A stretch of 21,194 nt of DNA, taken from Euperipatoides rowelli. Its lineage: Eukaryota > Onychophora > Udeonychophora > Euonychophora > Peripatopsidae. Below are positions 1 to 12,271 of this stretch, piece after piece. Under the pieces are notes generated by a model. That model searched no databases. It was not told where the DNA came from and saw only the letters and a program-made list of their open reading frames with translations. Location: assembly GCA_003024985.2 (NCBI GenBank), contig PXIH01S0006692.1; one strand, written 5' to 3'. The translations under genes were made by a program, and so were the position numbers. Position 1 is the stretch's first letter. Every line of letters starts with the position of its first letter.

Positions 1-434
1 GTTTTTAAATGCAAATAATTTTTTTTTAAGTGCTAGAAACAATAGTACTTCCTGTGAGAAAATTGCTCCGGAAACTGACTTTTTCCAGCATTAGAAAATG
101 TTTTGCACTACTTCCAAGAAACACTTTTTACTTATTGTAATTTGTATAGGATGAATCCAGCTAATAAAGACTTTTCAAGTTATTAGAGTTAGTAGTTATA
201 GTATCTCTAGTAAATTTCAGTACAAGTCAAAGGTGCTTTCACAAGATAAGGGGTCTCCTGGTTTTGGGGAAAGCCCACCTTCTAGAAAATTGTATAAATG
301 TAGGTTTGCTTCGTACATTTAATGATGATGTAAAGCAAGGTTAATTGTAAAAGAAATAGTTATTAGGCTAGATCTCTCTAATGGGCCTACACATCGTAAT
401 GGGAAAAGTTAATATTACTGTTTAAAAACTGACA

Positions 435-840
435 ATGTTTATTAACATGGATAAAACCTCTATACTATAGGCCTGTATACTGTATATCCTACCAAAAACA
501 TAAAAATTTTTTTTTTAAAATATTTGTTATATTTTATTTAGTAATGAGGCTCCTCAAAATTGGGGGCAATAACTATGGATATACCATACCAATATTATTT
601 TATTTATTTAGAAGTGGAGCACCTAAAATTGGAGCTAATGACTAATGTTGTTAACATGGATAAAACTAAGGTCTATGTATAGCCTACCATATCAATTTTT
701 TTTGTTTAGGGGTAGAGCCCATCAAAATTGGGGGCTACTAACTAATGTTTATTAACATAGATAAAACTTACAAAAGGTCTGTGCATACCATATCAAAAAA
801 AATGTAGAGGTTGGAGCCCCTTAAAATTGGGGCCCTGGCA
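435..840. repeat. Decayed tandem repeat, about 4 copies, ~105-bp unit
   Basis: The core GGAGC(C)CC-x-AAAATTGGGG recurs at about 546-567, 612-635, 714-735 and 812-830. Between cores lie recurring TTTATTAACATGGATAAAAC (about 438, 645 and 752), ATAGCCTACCATATCA-like and poly-T/TTTAG segments. Unit length varies, and one copy lacks the AACATGGATAAAAC part. The final copy's core (GAGCCCCTTAAAATTGGGGCCC) is nearly self-complementary. There is no coding potential. The copies have diverged by many substitutions, so the array is old. Confidence 0.7.
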
Positions 841-974
841 GTATGTCCATTGTGCCCACTTTTAAATTCCACCCGGGCATATAGTCATTTTGTGTACAAT
901 AAACACTTCTAGGCTGAGCTAAGCACTAATATAATAAAAAATACAATCTTTTTTTGTCTATATATTTGATCTGG

Positions 975-1107
975 TAAAGGAACGAAAAAGGAACTTGGAA
1001 CTGGAACTAGTTCCTTTTTCAAAACAGGAACTAAGGACACAACTAGTTCCTATTTTTGGAAAGGAACTGGAACTAGTTCCTTTTTTACTGGAACTATCCC
1101 AACACTG
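975..1107. mobile_element. Terminal fragment of a hAT-like non-autonomous DNA transposon
   Basis: Read on the minus strand from 1107, the sequence begins CAGTGTTGGGATAGTTCC, which resembles the CAGTGTTGGGA-type terminal repeats of many animal hAT elements. Inside it are several copies of the palindromic word GGAACTAGTTCC and half-copies (AACTAGTTCC, GGAACTGGAACT), the subterminal motif clustering typical of hAT ends. The opposite terminus is not visible: upstream of about 975 the motif stops without a second CAGTG end. The 8 bases after the terminus (1108-1115) would be one target-site copy, but no partner was found. The call is therefore a truncated element of uncertain family. Confidence 0.6.
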
Positions 1108-1863
1108 GTTATAGCCAAAATCATTAATTAGCATTACTACAACGAAATTGGTAAATTTTTAAAAATAAAATGACCTAAAACTATTTTTAAAAAAAATAAA
1201 CTTACTTGTAAGCACATTTTTCTTAGGCTACTATTTTAAAAATCATAAAATAAAAACCAAGTCACAAGATCATCCACCAATATTTTGGAAAATATATATT
1301 TTTTAAAAACACACATTAAAAAATAAATTTACATTAATATTTTTAATTATATACAGCAATAAAAATTAATTACAATGCAATAATTATGTGATTTTAATTT
1401 AATTACAATATTTATGAGAGTGGACTTAGTAAGTCAGTAGAATATTCAGTGTGGTTTGGTCCAGATAATGGTGAAAGTTTACCTTATTTGGGATGGTGAA
1501 AAACAAAGTAGCCTATTTAATTAAATTATTTAATTTCATTTCTTTATTATTCTAATATACAGTATAATGTGCACATTATTAATTCTTACAGTTGTACCTT
1601 TTTTTTTAATTAGAGCAATTTTAAAAAGTTTATTGTGAATAATTTTTAAAATTTAAGAAGTTGTTAGAACAGAAGACCACATGGTTTGTTAATTATTAGA
1701 GTCTGGGGACCATTTTGATAAAATTCGAGTTTGACAAAATAAATATTAAAATTAAATTTGACTTTTTTCTAAAAAAAAAATTTTTGCATCCACTAATTTT
1801 TGGATTCTCTAACTTCGGGAGGGATGAAAATTTTAATAAAAATATTTTTTTTCATAACGAAGA

Positions 1864-1895
1864 TTACAATCCTTTCTCTCGAGAAAGGATTGTAA
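1864..1895. repeat. Perfect 14-bp inverted repeat with a 4-nt loop
   Basis: The arm TTACAATCCTTTCT (1864-1877) is exactly complementary to AGAAAGGATTGTAA (1882-1895) around the loop CTCG. It lies in AT-rich sequence of the downstream intron, so it would form a hairpin in the pre-mRNA or in single-stranded DNA. No T-run follows immediately that would suggest a specific terminator role, and no function is assigned. Confidence 0.8.
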
Positions 1896-3226
1896 CATAT
1901 TTAACATATTTTGGTTAAATTTTTTTTTTTTAAAAAAAACTTGATTTTCTTTCATTTAAAATAATTTTACGAAGTTGGTTGGAAAAAAAGTTGAAGACGG
2001 ATAAGTGAATGAAAAAATATATAAAATTTTCAAGTTATTTATTCTATTTGGCTGACACATACCGTACAAAATAGTCTATGTTTCCATTATCTTTCCAATA
2101 TTTTAATTCCAATAATGACTTTTAATTGCAGAAAGTTCATGGTTTTATGATTTTTTTTCTTGCTTTTTAGTGTATAATTTAATAATTTAATTATTTCGTG
2201 TTTTACAAAATAAACATGAATTTCCTTTAAAGGATACACAATTTTGTTCTATTTCGCCACTTCAAAAGTAAGTAACATAATACGATTGAGAAATGATTAT
2301 TTTTAGCAAGTTTTGAGGTACGTTATTTTAAAGAAGTTTTGTTTAAACATACATTAGCTCAAGAAAATTTGATGACTAATTATATTCCAGATATTAAATT
2401 AAATCCTAATAGTATCAACTATAGTTACTAATAAATTAGATCTCAAAATATTTAAAGATTTTCATAACTTATAAAATGGTCTAGGAAAATCAACAATATT
2501 TTGTATCAACTTTCAAAACAGATTAGCTTCAGCTTCATTTCCTGACTAAACTCAGTAAATTTTCTAATGTGCTCATAACTTAACCTGTGCCCAATATAAT
2601 ATGGGAAATGTTTTTTACGAAAAAAAAAAAAAACTATCCCGAATTATGTTGGGAAAATTGGTTGTTGTATTTAAATATGAATAATTCTTCTTCCATGAAA
2701 AACTGCATTCAACGGAATCAGTTGATCCACATGAGGCTGTGCACATTTTGCATTGCACAATTGGAAACCAAATGTCCCTAACAAATGTCGGATTAAACGT
2801 GTCATTCCTAGTTTGCCCAAAATGAATAAATGTGCATCTGATTTTAACAATTTACTTTGTTGACAAAAAAAAAAAAAAAAACTAAAAAAAGTAGGCTATA
2901 TGAAAATTTTTTGATAAAATATTTAGCAAAAATTAATATATTTAATGATTTGGCTGGAATATAATTTTATTAACGGTATATACAGTATAATAAATTAACA
3001 ACTTTTAATAGTAACAATCATTGCTTCATCACTATCAAATTACAGTAGTTATGAAAATTTATGTTTTTAATATGAAAAAAAATAGCAAATTATAATCAAT
3101 ACATTTTATTTTTTAAAGGCAACATCTAATATTAACTTATGCAAAACAATAATTAATTTTGATGAAGCACACAATCTTACAGATATCAAAAACAATAAAA
3201 TATCAAGCTAGTAAAAAAGCACTCAC

Positions 3227-4449
3227 CTCTTCTTCTGCTATCAGAAGTTGTGTCTGCTGTCCGTCGTTCTGTATCTTTCTGGCCATCTTTTCGTTCCAGA
3301 ATACGCAAACGTGCATCAAATGGGCGTAAATCTGTATCAAGACTTCCATGACGCTTCCGAGATAGATTGTGTCTCAAATCATTTGGATTTCTTTGAATCC
3401 GTTCAAATCGGTCCTGCCTGCCACTTGGACCAGGCTCTTTGTCAGAATATCGTTGGAATCGATCCCTAGGGGGAGACTGTTGGCTAGCTAAATCTATAAA
3501 AGGACGTTGGTCTTGAGGAAAATTGCCCGGATTACGCTCAAAACTTTCTCGACGATATCTATCATGAGTAGTGACATGCATCATTTGAAAATCACCTCCT
3601 CTATTATCTATCTGATGACCATCCAAACGATCACCACCCTCTAGTTTATGGGGTCGTTCTTCAAACTGCTGCCATCGATCACTGAGCGTAGGCTTAATCA
3701 TGTTTGCATTGGGGTCACTAGCGATAATACTACTTTCAAACTTATCTCTCTGTACTTCAAAATTTTCATGTAAAGATGAATGTGGAAACCCCATTCTATC
3801 TGGTGAATGACTACGACTTCTTCGGTCTTGTTTTAACATGGCTACAACTCGTCGTTCAGTATAATCAGCTGATTCATCCATATGTTTTAGTCCAACACCA
3901 ATTTCTTCTCGTTCAAAAATTGGACGGCAACCTTCACCAGAACGGCGTACAATTACTATATCACCAGTATCGATCATATTGTGCATACCTGGAGATGGTT
4001 CACGTACTTTTCTTCGAATATCAACTGTGATTTTGGCAGCATCATCAAATTTGAATGAACGTCCACCTTCGTGACGATAACCGTCGCCTCCAGGTATCTT
4101 ACCAGGGCGTGAACTATAATTATCGCGTTCCATATCACGGTTTTCTGGAAAAGGAGATCCTTGCCTAAGCATACCACCATCAGGAAATAAATGAGGATCG
4201 CGAGTTGGAGAAGACATACGATATCTGTCAAGAGAAAGACCACGTTGTCCACGGCTAGCAAAGTTAGCAGCTTCTTCCATTTGACGCCTTTCATCTATAT
4301 CTTGTTTGTATGCAGCTGATCGGTAATCTGAATAACCATCTTTTTCAGGAGGTGGCCTAAGAATCGGTGGAGTAACAGTTCGAGGAAAGTGATCTTGTGC
4401 AGGTATACCAGGGGCTTTGAAACCTCTATTTCCAGCCCGATTATCATCT
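3227..4449 (-). CDS. Large internal coding exon of a BCLAF1/THRAP3-family protein (third visible)
   Basis: This 1223-nt exon encodes 407 codons, rich in Arg, Asp, Ser and Pro. The acceptor TTTTTTAG| lies at 4450-4451 and the strong donor AGAG|GTGAGT at 3227/3226, leaving phase 1. No start codon is needed, because the frame enters from the exon at 5828-6058. Notable blocks, numbered from the exon start, are K-I-T-V-D-I-R-R-K-V (139-148), GDIVIVRRSGEGCRPIFERE (162-181), RSRSHSPDR (210-218) and NDLRHNLSRKRHG (356-368). From memory, BCLAF1, THRAP3 and BCLAF3 share a DLRHDI-x-RRRKER block preceded by a short basic and S/H-x-I/V-F block, in the same order as here. Those proteins act in the nucleus in mRNA splicing and processing complexes and in transcription. 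The family call is an inference from short motifs in low-complexity sequence; another RS-rich nuclear protein is possible. The C-terminal exon(s) were not found in the window. Confidence 0.8.
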
Positions 4450-5827
4450 CTAAAAAATAAAACAAAAGTATTTATTTAATATATTAAATCTTAAAATTGA
4501 AAGAATGAATAAAAAAAAATATTGTAATTATTCTCTTAAAAAAAAAAAACAAGCAAGATTTTCACTATTTTTTTTTTTACATTACAGGTTAGAAATAGAA
4601 TTTAAAGACAGACACAGAATATGTGACATCATACACTTTTTTTTAAAAAAGTAATGGCTATGATAAATTGAGATTTTTTTTCTGACATTTTGGATTTATC
4701 TGCTATTCTGCTAAGGATGTGAAGAGAAGAAAAAGCTTTAAAAATAAATTGGTAATTTAATTAAATTCAACAAATATTTTGTTTACTAAGTATGATGTAC
4801 CAGAATACCAGATAACATTTTTTTCCCCTCTTTAATTTCATTGATGCTTATTTTAAAAGCTTTATTCTCTCATTCCAATACCAATTGTAATATTTATTTT
4901 AAATCAAAGTTTAAAATTAAAATACAATAAAATAAAAATATTTAAGAGTTTTTGGATGTCCTATCATTCACCCATGTTAGTTAAGTATAAGGATAAATCT
5001 TCAATTTCCACCCAGGAATGCTTTTTTACTGGCATTATTGTTATATGAATTATGCTGTAAAATACTGCTTTCGATAAATGATAATTTCTAAATTAGTCAT
5101 TCTAATTTATAAGTTATTTTGTGTGTTAAACAAGATTTTTTTTTTTACATTTTATATGGCTAAAATTGTAAACGTTTCATCACTTTGATGGTCAGTTTAA
5201 CATTTAATGCAAAGCAAAAAAATATTTTTTCATTTAAAAAAAAACGTGTGCATATCTCATATCACTATTGGAGATTTGCCCTAGACCAAATGGGGATGAG
5301 GGGGAGTATGTTTTATACTAGCCAGAAGAATTTCATTGACCAATCAATGTTCCCTTGGTAACAGTTTAATTTTACATTTTTTTAACCCGTTGACAATTGC
5401 AGATCTAAAAGTTGATGAATCAAACACATTTTTGAATTCAACTTCAGCAAGCAACACAATGCGGTGGGTTTATAAAAAAAATAATGAATTGGCAATATTT
5501 TAAGAACGAACATAAATTTTTATTATTATCGTTACCAGTCTTGAAAATATGTTCAACTCCATCATAATTTATAATTTGCCTTCATGTTTTCTGAATGACT
5601 CTTTAATCATTTTTACGCAAAAAAAAAATCAAATAATTTAAGTTACAAAATTTTCAGCAAGTTCCTGTATGTATTTATTTTATAAAACTGTGATAAAAAG
5701 CTCATCTTACTAACACTTGTAATATCTAATATTTCTTTCAAGTTTATATTGTGCTACACCTCTTAATAGCATCAAATTTATTTTAGACTAAACTTAGATT
5801 TTAGCATAAAGTATCTGTTAAGCTTAC
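4450..5827 (-). other. Intron, 1378 nt, phase 2, between second and third visible exons
   Basis: The borders on the minus strand are GTAAGC (5827 downwards) and TTTTTTAG (ending at 4450). The interval is AT-rich with many homopolymer A/T runs and stops in all frames. I see no RNA gene, repeat array or transposon in it. Its reality is supported by the in-frame AG|A arginine junction and by the drop in GC content on both sides of the exons. Confidence 0.8.
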
Positions 5828-6058
5828 CTGAAAAAAGTATCTTTGGGTTTTTGATCTGTTCTTGATGCTGAAGTTCCAGATGATTCTTTTCTTCGGGATG
5901 AAGAACTTTGGCCCTTCCTCGCATCTTTAGGATTGGATGAGGACGGTCGGCGAACATCAGTCTTTTTGGCTGGTTGTGAGGATCTTCTAACTGGAGGCCT
6001 TGTATTCCGTGGAGCTGCCCCTGGAAATCTAATAAAGCCAATTCTCTCTAGTGGTTTT
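5828..6058 (-). CDS. Internal coding exon (second visible) of a BCLAF1/THRAP3-like gene, Ser/Arg/Pro-rich
   Basis: This 231-nt exon encodes 76 whole codons plus split codons at both ends. The peptide starts KPLERIGFIRFPGAAPRNTR, followed by a Ser/Arg/Lys-rich disordered stretch that includes RRPSSSNPKDARKGQSSSSR. The acceptor is TTGATTCCAG| at 6059-6060 and the donor is TTCAG|GTAAGC at 5828/5827, both good matches to consensus. Both bordering introns are phase 2: A completes the arginine codon from the upstream exon, and the trailing AG joins the A at 4449 to make another arginine codon. A different frame in this stretch also stays open, from a methionine at 6041, but it runs through the donor and has no RS bias, so I take it as a shadow. 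No folded domain is recognisable. The composition suggests an intrinsically disordered, probably phosphorylated, nuclear region. Confidence 0.82.
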
Positions 6059-9000
6059 CTGGAATCAAGGGATCATATTTTTTTTAAAAAATAAACTAAA
6101 ATATACAGTAAGTAAAATATATACAGCTAAGGTGTGCAGAAATATATAGGCTACAATATATCTCATGTCTGCAGAATGACATTCAGGCCGATTATAAAGA
6201 TGAGGGAATCAAAACTCGTTTGTATTAGTTTTCTTGAGATAATCATACAAAAAGGTATTCTAGAATTTACTGTTTCATTAATTTAAAATATATACTGCAT
6301 ACGACTCAGCTTTTTCTTTTCCCCATCATAATTAATTAACGCCAGCCATACACATTTTTTTTTCAAGTTACAGTATAAATAAATAAAGCTCGCCAATGAC
6401 CCATCAAATGATTCCGATTACAATTTGTTGTATTCTTATGCCTTTGCACAAGTTTTCAGCTGGGATGACTTTGTTGTTTAAAATGGGAAAGCTTAAATAC
6501 CACATAAGCTACTGTAAATCAAAATATTTTAAACTGAAATTTTTTCCTACATGTTAATCTTAATGTATCAAGAGCTTGAAATCTCATTAGTAGTTTTCAG
6601 CTTGCTTGCTTCAATGATTTAAATATAAAAACAGTGGTAAATTAAATAAAAAAACATGATCCTTTTATAACTTGGATTTTTAAAATTTAATTATCATCGG
6701 GTGTGTTCTCTGAGGCAAAGGTTTGCTCTCATGGCTACCAACGATTACTATCTTGAGTTCTTCTTTTCAATATGGAGAATTCCCTGATGTTAACCTAGTC
6801 ATCCAGTCATTCAACTTCTTGGTTTTCTTCTTTTTTTCCCCCCTTTCTGTCCATCCCTCAAATGCCGTTTGATCTTCAGTAATATTACATTCCAAAAGCA
6901 GTGAGGAATACTATCCTAATTTAACCGGGAAAATATGGAATGAAAAGCTGGTAGTGTTTTGTCATATTTTCTTTCTCTATTTATAGTACATAAAATATAG
7001 AACTTGAACGATATCTGATTAGTGGTTTCAAAGTGAAATCAAAATTCAGAAGTAGTAGATGAATAGAAGAATCTCACAAAACCAAATCAAATTTTTTAAT
7101 GATCTGAATAAATTAATCTGGAGATAGCAATTTCAACGTCCCATCGGAGTAATCAAGTTCAATTTCTAACTGGTTGTTCATTTTCTGCACATTTAGTTTT
7201 TTGTTGATCTTTCCAATGTTGTCAATATTTTTGCTTCTATAGGCTGTTTAGGTGGAACATTCAGTTTGGAACAAGTTGATATACTGTATAATAGCACTCA
7301 AAGCACAGACATTTTAGGTTCATGATGCTTCAATGTAGTTAAGCCTTGAATTTTCAAATATAAAAGAAATGAAAAAAAAAAAAAAAAATGGCCCCAATAC
7401 TCCAAATAAGACAGGATTAAAAAATATTTTGCATAAATCTTCAATAACTACAGTATGTCTCCCAAGTAGGCTAAGCATCTTTCAAATATTAACATTTAAA
7501 TTACCGAGGTTCTAATTTAAAATCCAAGGAAAGAGACAAAGGATGAACTGCGGATCAAAAACGGAGGTAAATATTTTGTCTTCAAATCAAAATGTCTAGA
7601 AATCACAAGCTCTTTAACAGTGGTAGGCTACTATAATAGAATTTATTTATACAGTATGTTTTCACAAACGTTGAAGATAAACTGATAAAATATGCTTATG
7701 CTTCTGGTACTGACCAAGACAAAATTTCAAAATTTGTCTGATATACAGTAACAGTATATAAATTTTTAATATACCGCACTGTAATTAAATTCTAATTTGT
7801 TATCCGATTATCTTGAATCTTGAAATGCACTTGCAATTTTGCTTTCATTTTGATCTTTTAGAAGCAGTGTTTTTTCTAAGAGATGGAGGTAAATAAGTTT
7901 ATATATGACATTTGTTACTAAGGGGGATAGCATTTCTGCCAATTTCAGTAATTAGATGGAATTTTCTCAGCAGCATTCTTGAAAAACATGTCAATGTTGG
8001 CCAATTATTGATGAGACCAAACCAGTCTTAAATTGATCCTATCACCTCATTTGGTTTGTTTCCCATAATCCACATCTGAAAAGTGCTACAAAAATCATCA
8101 ATTCAGTATATAGGCCTATACAGTATTTTCAATATGACTTTATACAAATTTGCTTGTTTATGTACTGTACTTCAATTTCAAGAATCCTGGTTGCAAATGT
8201 TTTCTTTATAAACCATTTTTTAAATCATTTCTTTCTTGCTTTTTTGTTGACGATTTTAGGCTACAAAATGTTTAGCTTTTGTTTTTTAAATAGCTTGCTT
8301 GGTGGATTTTATTCACATTTCCAGATGTTCTGCAAAATCCTCTCCAATCTTTGAGAATGTACAGCTTACAGATACAGTACTTCTTAATTCCTTTGCAGAT
8401 AATTAGGAAATTTTCAAACTTGCAATGTCTTCAAAGTAACACTTCTTAAAATTGTAGCACTACAAAGTTGCCTTAATATGGTCTCATAGCAATCGTTGAA
8501 GTTACTGTACAAGAATTTGCATGTTTATTTTTGCCGTAGATGGATATTGCTTTACATTCTATTAGTCTTTTCAGCAATTGTGTTCTCATATTGTTGTTTC
8601 ATTCAATGTTTTGATTGGGTCCATTTACTATTTTAATCATTTATTTTAGTGTGTAGCCAAAACAGTAGACAAAATATTGCTACAATGTCACATTTTCTCT
8701 AAGTCCATGTGTGTCGTAATGCTGATGTTCTTGATGAAAAGGATAGCTAAACATGGTATATTAAGTCCAGGAATGAAGTAGGCCTAATGCAACATTTTTT
8801 TTAGTAGTTTAGATTCACATTAATAAATTCATTTCTGCTATATGAACAAGAGCTCAGCTGCTGATTGTCTTCATTTTATGCCCTCGAGACCATTTCTTTT
8901 AAATTTTTCTTGATACTAAATATATATTAAATAATTTTAAGGCAGTGCAACTAAAGTAGGGTGTAATTTCCAATAATTTTGATAAGGCAGCCTCAATCTT

Positions 9001-10499
9001 CAAAGTTTAAGTATAAGTAAAGTTTTTAAAAAATTTTTTAAAAAAAAAAAAAAAAGCAAAGAAATAGTATAAGCATTCTACAGTAGGTATAAAATAATTT
9101 TTAAATTTATATATAAATTTTCAAATAGTTTTTGCAACAATAAATTGTGACATAACCAATCTAACCATTAGTCAATAATTCTGAACACAAACGGAATGGT
9201 GACAAAACAAAAGGCTTACAAGAACTCTTTTACTTTGGTTTTGATCTAGCAAGTTGTAAACTACCGTATTTTGAATTTCAACTTAGCTAATTGAATAGTC
9301 TAATTAGAATTTCTATTAATAGGGGTGTAATGTAAGTAAAAGATATTAAAATTATTTAATATTCTGGTGTAATCTTTGATTCTTTATATTGGTCAAACAT
9401 AAAATTTAACCCATTCAAAACACACACTGACCTATACATAAAATGAATTTGGTATGACTTAAATCATTCGCATAAGTAAACTGTGGATTATGAAGCTTAG
9501 TCATCAAAGGTATAATGATGGAAATAGTAAGAAACCAAAATTTACATAAAATTTATTTAATGACATTTACAGTTCCTTTCATATATTCAATACCAAAATC
9601 TCATGAATACCACATAATCATCAATATTATAAGTGGAATAGCCTACATACATGAGTGATGATGATGATCCCTCTAGAATTATCTTTAAATGAAGTAAGCT
9701 GTACAACATTTATATATTTTGTAGAAATATGGTTAAAAATCCCAAGACATAGGCCTATAGTAAATTGTCTTCAATCTTTGTTCTTTTATGCCTTTTCTTT
9801 TTCTGCCAAATGATTCCACTTTATTTCTCCGAGTATTGCCTTTCTATCTTTCCCTTTCAACCCGAACATGCTTCAATGCTTAGCTGATCACATTGTGCCT
9901 TTTAACCCTAGGACTTGCTTAATTAGAGTCAGAATCATTTATATGGAATACTTCATTGGAGACATCCACAATCAATTTTTTTCTCCTTTAGTGACTATTC
10001 TTCTTAATTTCCCATTATCATTCTTGTACAAAATATAGTACTGTATGTATAGCATGGTCTTCCTACAATTGTTATACATGAGGCTATCAACAAAATTTTA
10101 GCAATTTTTTAAAGCTAGCATATTTTCTTTTTCCATTTCTAATGATGATAGTTGGAAGACTAGTTTTCTAAAAACACTCTCCTCTCAAAACAACTTTAGT
10201 ACCAAATAAAATCAACAAATGTGACCTTGTGGACAACACTTTTTTTCCAGACAAACTCTGCCAATTTGCTGTGAAAATTAATCTAAGTTACAGTATATGA
10301 TCAATCAAATTCATCCCATTTGTATTTTTTTTTTTCAATGTCGGGGATTTATTTGTAGTTGTTAGAAATTTACTTGCTTTCTTAGCGCTAATCGTTTGGA
10401 GGTAAAGATATTTATAAAATCATTCTTCAATGTAGATTNCCATGGTTATGTGTTGGTAATGGCAAAAGAAACATTTAAAAACTCAAACTATATTATTTT

Positions 10500-10693
10500 T
10501 GCAGTGTTATACTGTATGTAATAATTGCCTCTTGCTTGAAAAGGTATTATTTGAAAAATACAAGAATGAAAAGAGCACTCAATAATCATTCACATGAACA
10601 AGCCTATTGAGCTTAAGTTCAACAGTTTATCATCAGGAGGTAAATTATCTTACTAAGAAGATTAAGAGTCCCAGTGATGGTTTACTTGTCACA
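10500..10693 (-). repeat. Probable 3' LTR remnant of the Ty3/gypsy fossil
   Basis: On the minus strand a purine-rich tract, AAGGGAGGGAGAA (10706-10694), is followed directly by TGTGACAAG, the arrangement expected at the junction of a polypurine tract and a 3' LTR that begins TG. The LTR's other end is not evident and 10500 is a nominal limit. No second LTR copy was seen in the window, so age cannot be estimated from LTR divergence. Confidence 0.5.
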
Positions 10694-12007
10694 TTCTCCC
10701 TCCCTTCAAGAAATAAACCATTCATGAGCAAACACTTGAGACAATCTATTCTTGATTACATAGGAACGGGCGGGATTGTCCGAGGGGAACATAATATATG
10801 AGGTGATTGTTGGCCAATCAAGGTAGATTCTCTCTTGTAGAGCCAGTGGCTTCTTGTGTAAATGTGTTGTTCAGCATGCCTTTTTGCCTAGCTTTCTGTC
10901 ATTGAACTGTAACAAGTAAATCACTGGTTCATACTGGTTTTATTTCTCCTGTATCCATAGGATTCATGACTTGTGTATGGTGTATGACCTTGAGCAAAGA
11001 AATTGTCCAATGATTATTTAGGTTTAGGCTTCTGCAACATATCTGGAGCATAGGTGACTCAATCAGGGTAGATGGGGCTTAATTAGATAAAGCCGATTGC
11101 TTCTACAGGAGTTTTATACATGATTTTGAGAGGTGGATTGTAAATAATGTCATTTATTTCAATCACCAAATTCCTTGTCACTCAGCTTCTTAATAAATGA
11201 CTTCAGAAATTGTACAAGCATTCCACCTTGTCCATTAGACTCAAGATGATATGTGCAAACATGATGAATGACCCTATTTCAATAGAAAATTTTGATTCTG
11301 AAGAAGTAAATATAGATCCATTATCAGACACTAAGTGTAGAGGAAAAGTACAGCAGGTAAAATACATTAAGGGTTGTCATAAGTCGAACCTCTGGCTATT
11401 CAAGAGATCGTTGACCATGATAAAGAGTATCTATCTAGCACCTACAGTAACCAAGCTGGCAAAGTCTACATGAATTTCATCCCAGAAATTCTCCATGGAT
11501 GTAATCTTGCAAGTATCAAAAATAGAATTTATGAGTGGTTTCCTGTGTCACGGTTCAGGTAGGCCACCAAAAGATGATCAGCCAAGAATTTCATTCATTA
11601 CCCTTAGGCTACAGTGTGAAAACATTAACTAATATTACTTGTAGAATGACTGGTTACAAAAAACTATCAGCTGACCTCCAAAGGAGACTAAACATTATGA
11701 AGTGATATTTTAGCCGCCTTGCCTAATAAAACGTAGAACTTGAGACAAGTTACAATCTTTAGCCATTTCAACAGCAATTCCCTGTTAACTCCGATAAAAT
11801 AAATCAATATGGTATGGTTAATGAGAGCAAGATCATTAACAATTGTTTGGTCCACTGAACACGATAGCCGATCTGCATCGAGGTTACTTTATGATGACTG
11901 GAACATATGCTGCTCAGAACAAACCCAATGTCGCAGATTGGAAGCTTCCAAAACCAGAACAGATTTATCAGTGTGGAATATTATATTTGCTGTCTGAGCA
12001 TAATGCT

Positions 12008-12271
12008 AATTTTCGTCCAGATAGAAATTAATGAACTTCGTGACAGCAAAAATGATAGCCAGCACTTCCTTAACCAGCTGACAGTATTTCTCTTGGCAGG
12101 ATCAAGTATGGACACAAAGATTGAGCATTCTTGGCTGCTGCTGTCTGACCGAAAATTTACCGTAATGTAAATTTTCATCCAGATAGAAATTAATGAACTT
12201 CTTAACCAGCTGAAAGTAATTCTTCTTGGCAGGACCAAGTGTGAAACACAAAGATTGAGCAGTCTTGGCTA
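12008..12271 (-). repeat. Two related direct copies inside the gypsy fossil's RNase H region
   Basis: The plus-strand segments at about 12008-12150 and 12171-12271 share CCAGATAGAAATTAATGAAC, TTAACCAGCTGA, CTTGGCAGGA and CACAAAGATTGAGCA in the same order and orientation. They are diverged from each other, and the second is shorter. This indicates a local tandem duplication within the decayed element. Confidence 0.75.

Larger units (their letters stand above)
1..3226 (-). other. Downstream intron (partial), starting with a phase 1 donor
   Basis: A GTGAGT donor at 3226 downwards opens this interval on the minus strand. I found no convincing acceptor plus coding exon before the window edge, so the C-terminal exon(s) probably lie to the left of base 1. 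Apart from a decayed tandem repeat, a hAT-like transposon end and one hairpin, the stretches 1-434, 841-974, 1108-1863 and 1896-3226 are AT-rich sequence with long A/T runs and no recognisable gene. Confidence 0.6.

Noticed and set aside
2587-2820. Short open frames on both strands in a slightly GC-richer patch
   Set aside because: The longest is about 64 codons, there is no recognisable domain, and no acceptor of matching phase was seen for the phase 1 donor at 3226.
3248-4294. Open frames on the plus strand and in a second minus frame across the large exon
   Set aside because: They are shadows of the RS/RD-rich coding frame, which is far longer and bounded by good splice sites.
5778-6041. 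87-codon minus-strand open frame starting at a methionine
   Set aside because: It is the wrong frame of the exon at 5828-6058. The frame that joins both neighbouring exons through AG|A junctions has RS-rich composition, while this one reads through a consensus donor.
11210-12170. Several plus-strand open frames of 62-87 codons
   Set aside because: They lie antisense to the Ty3/gypsy fossil, whose protein signatures are on the minus strand.
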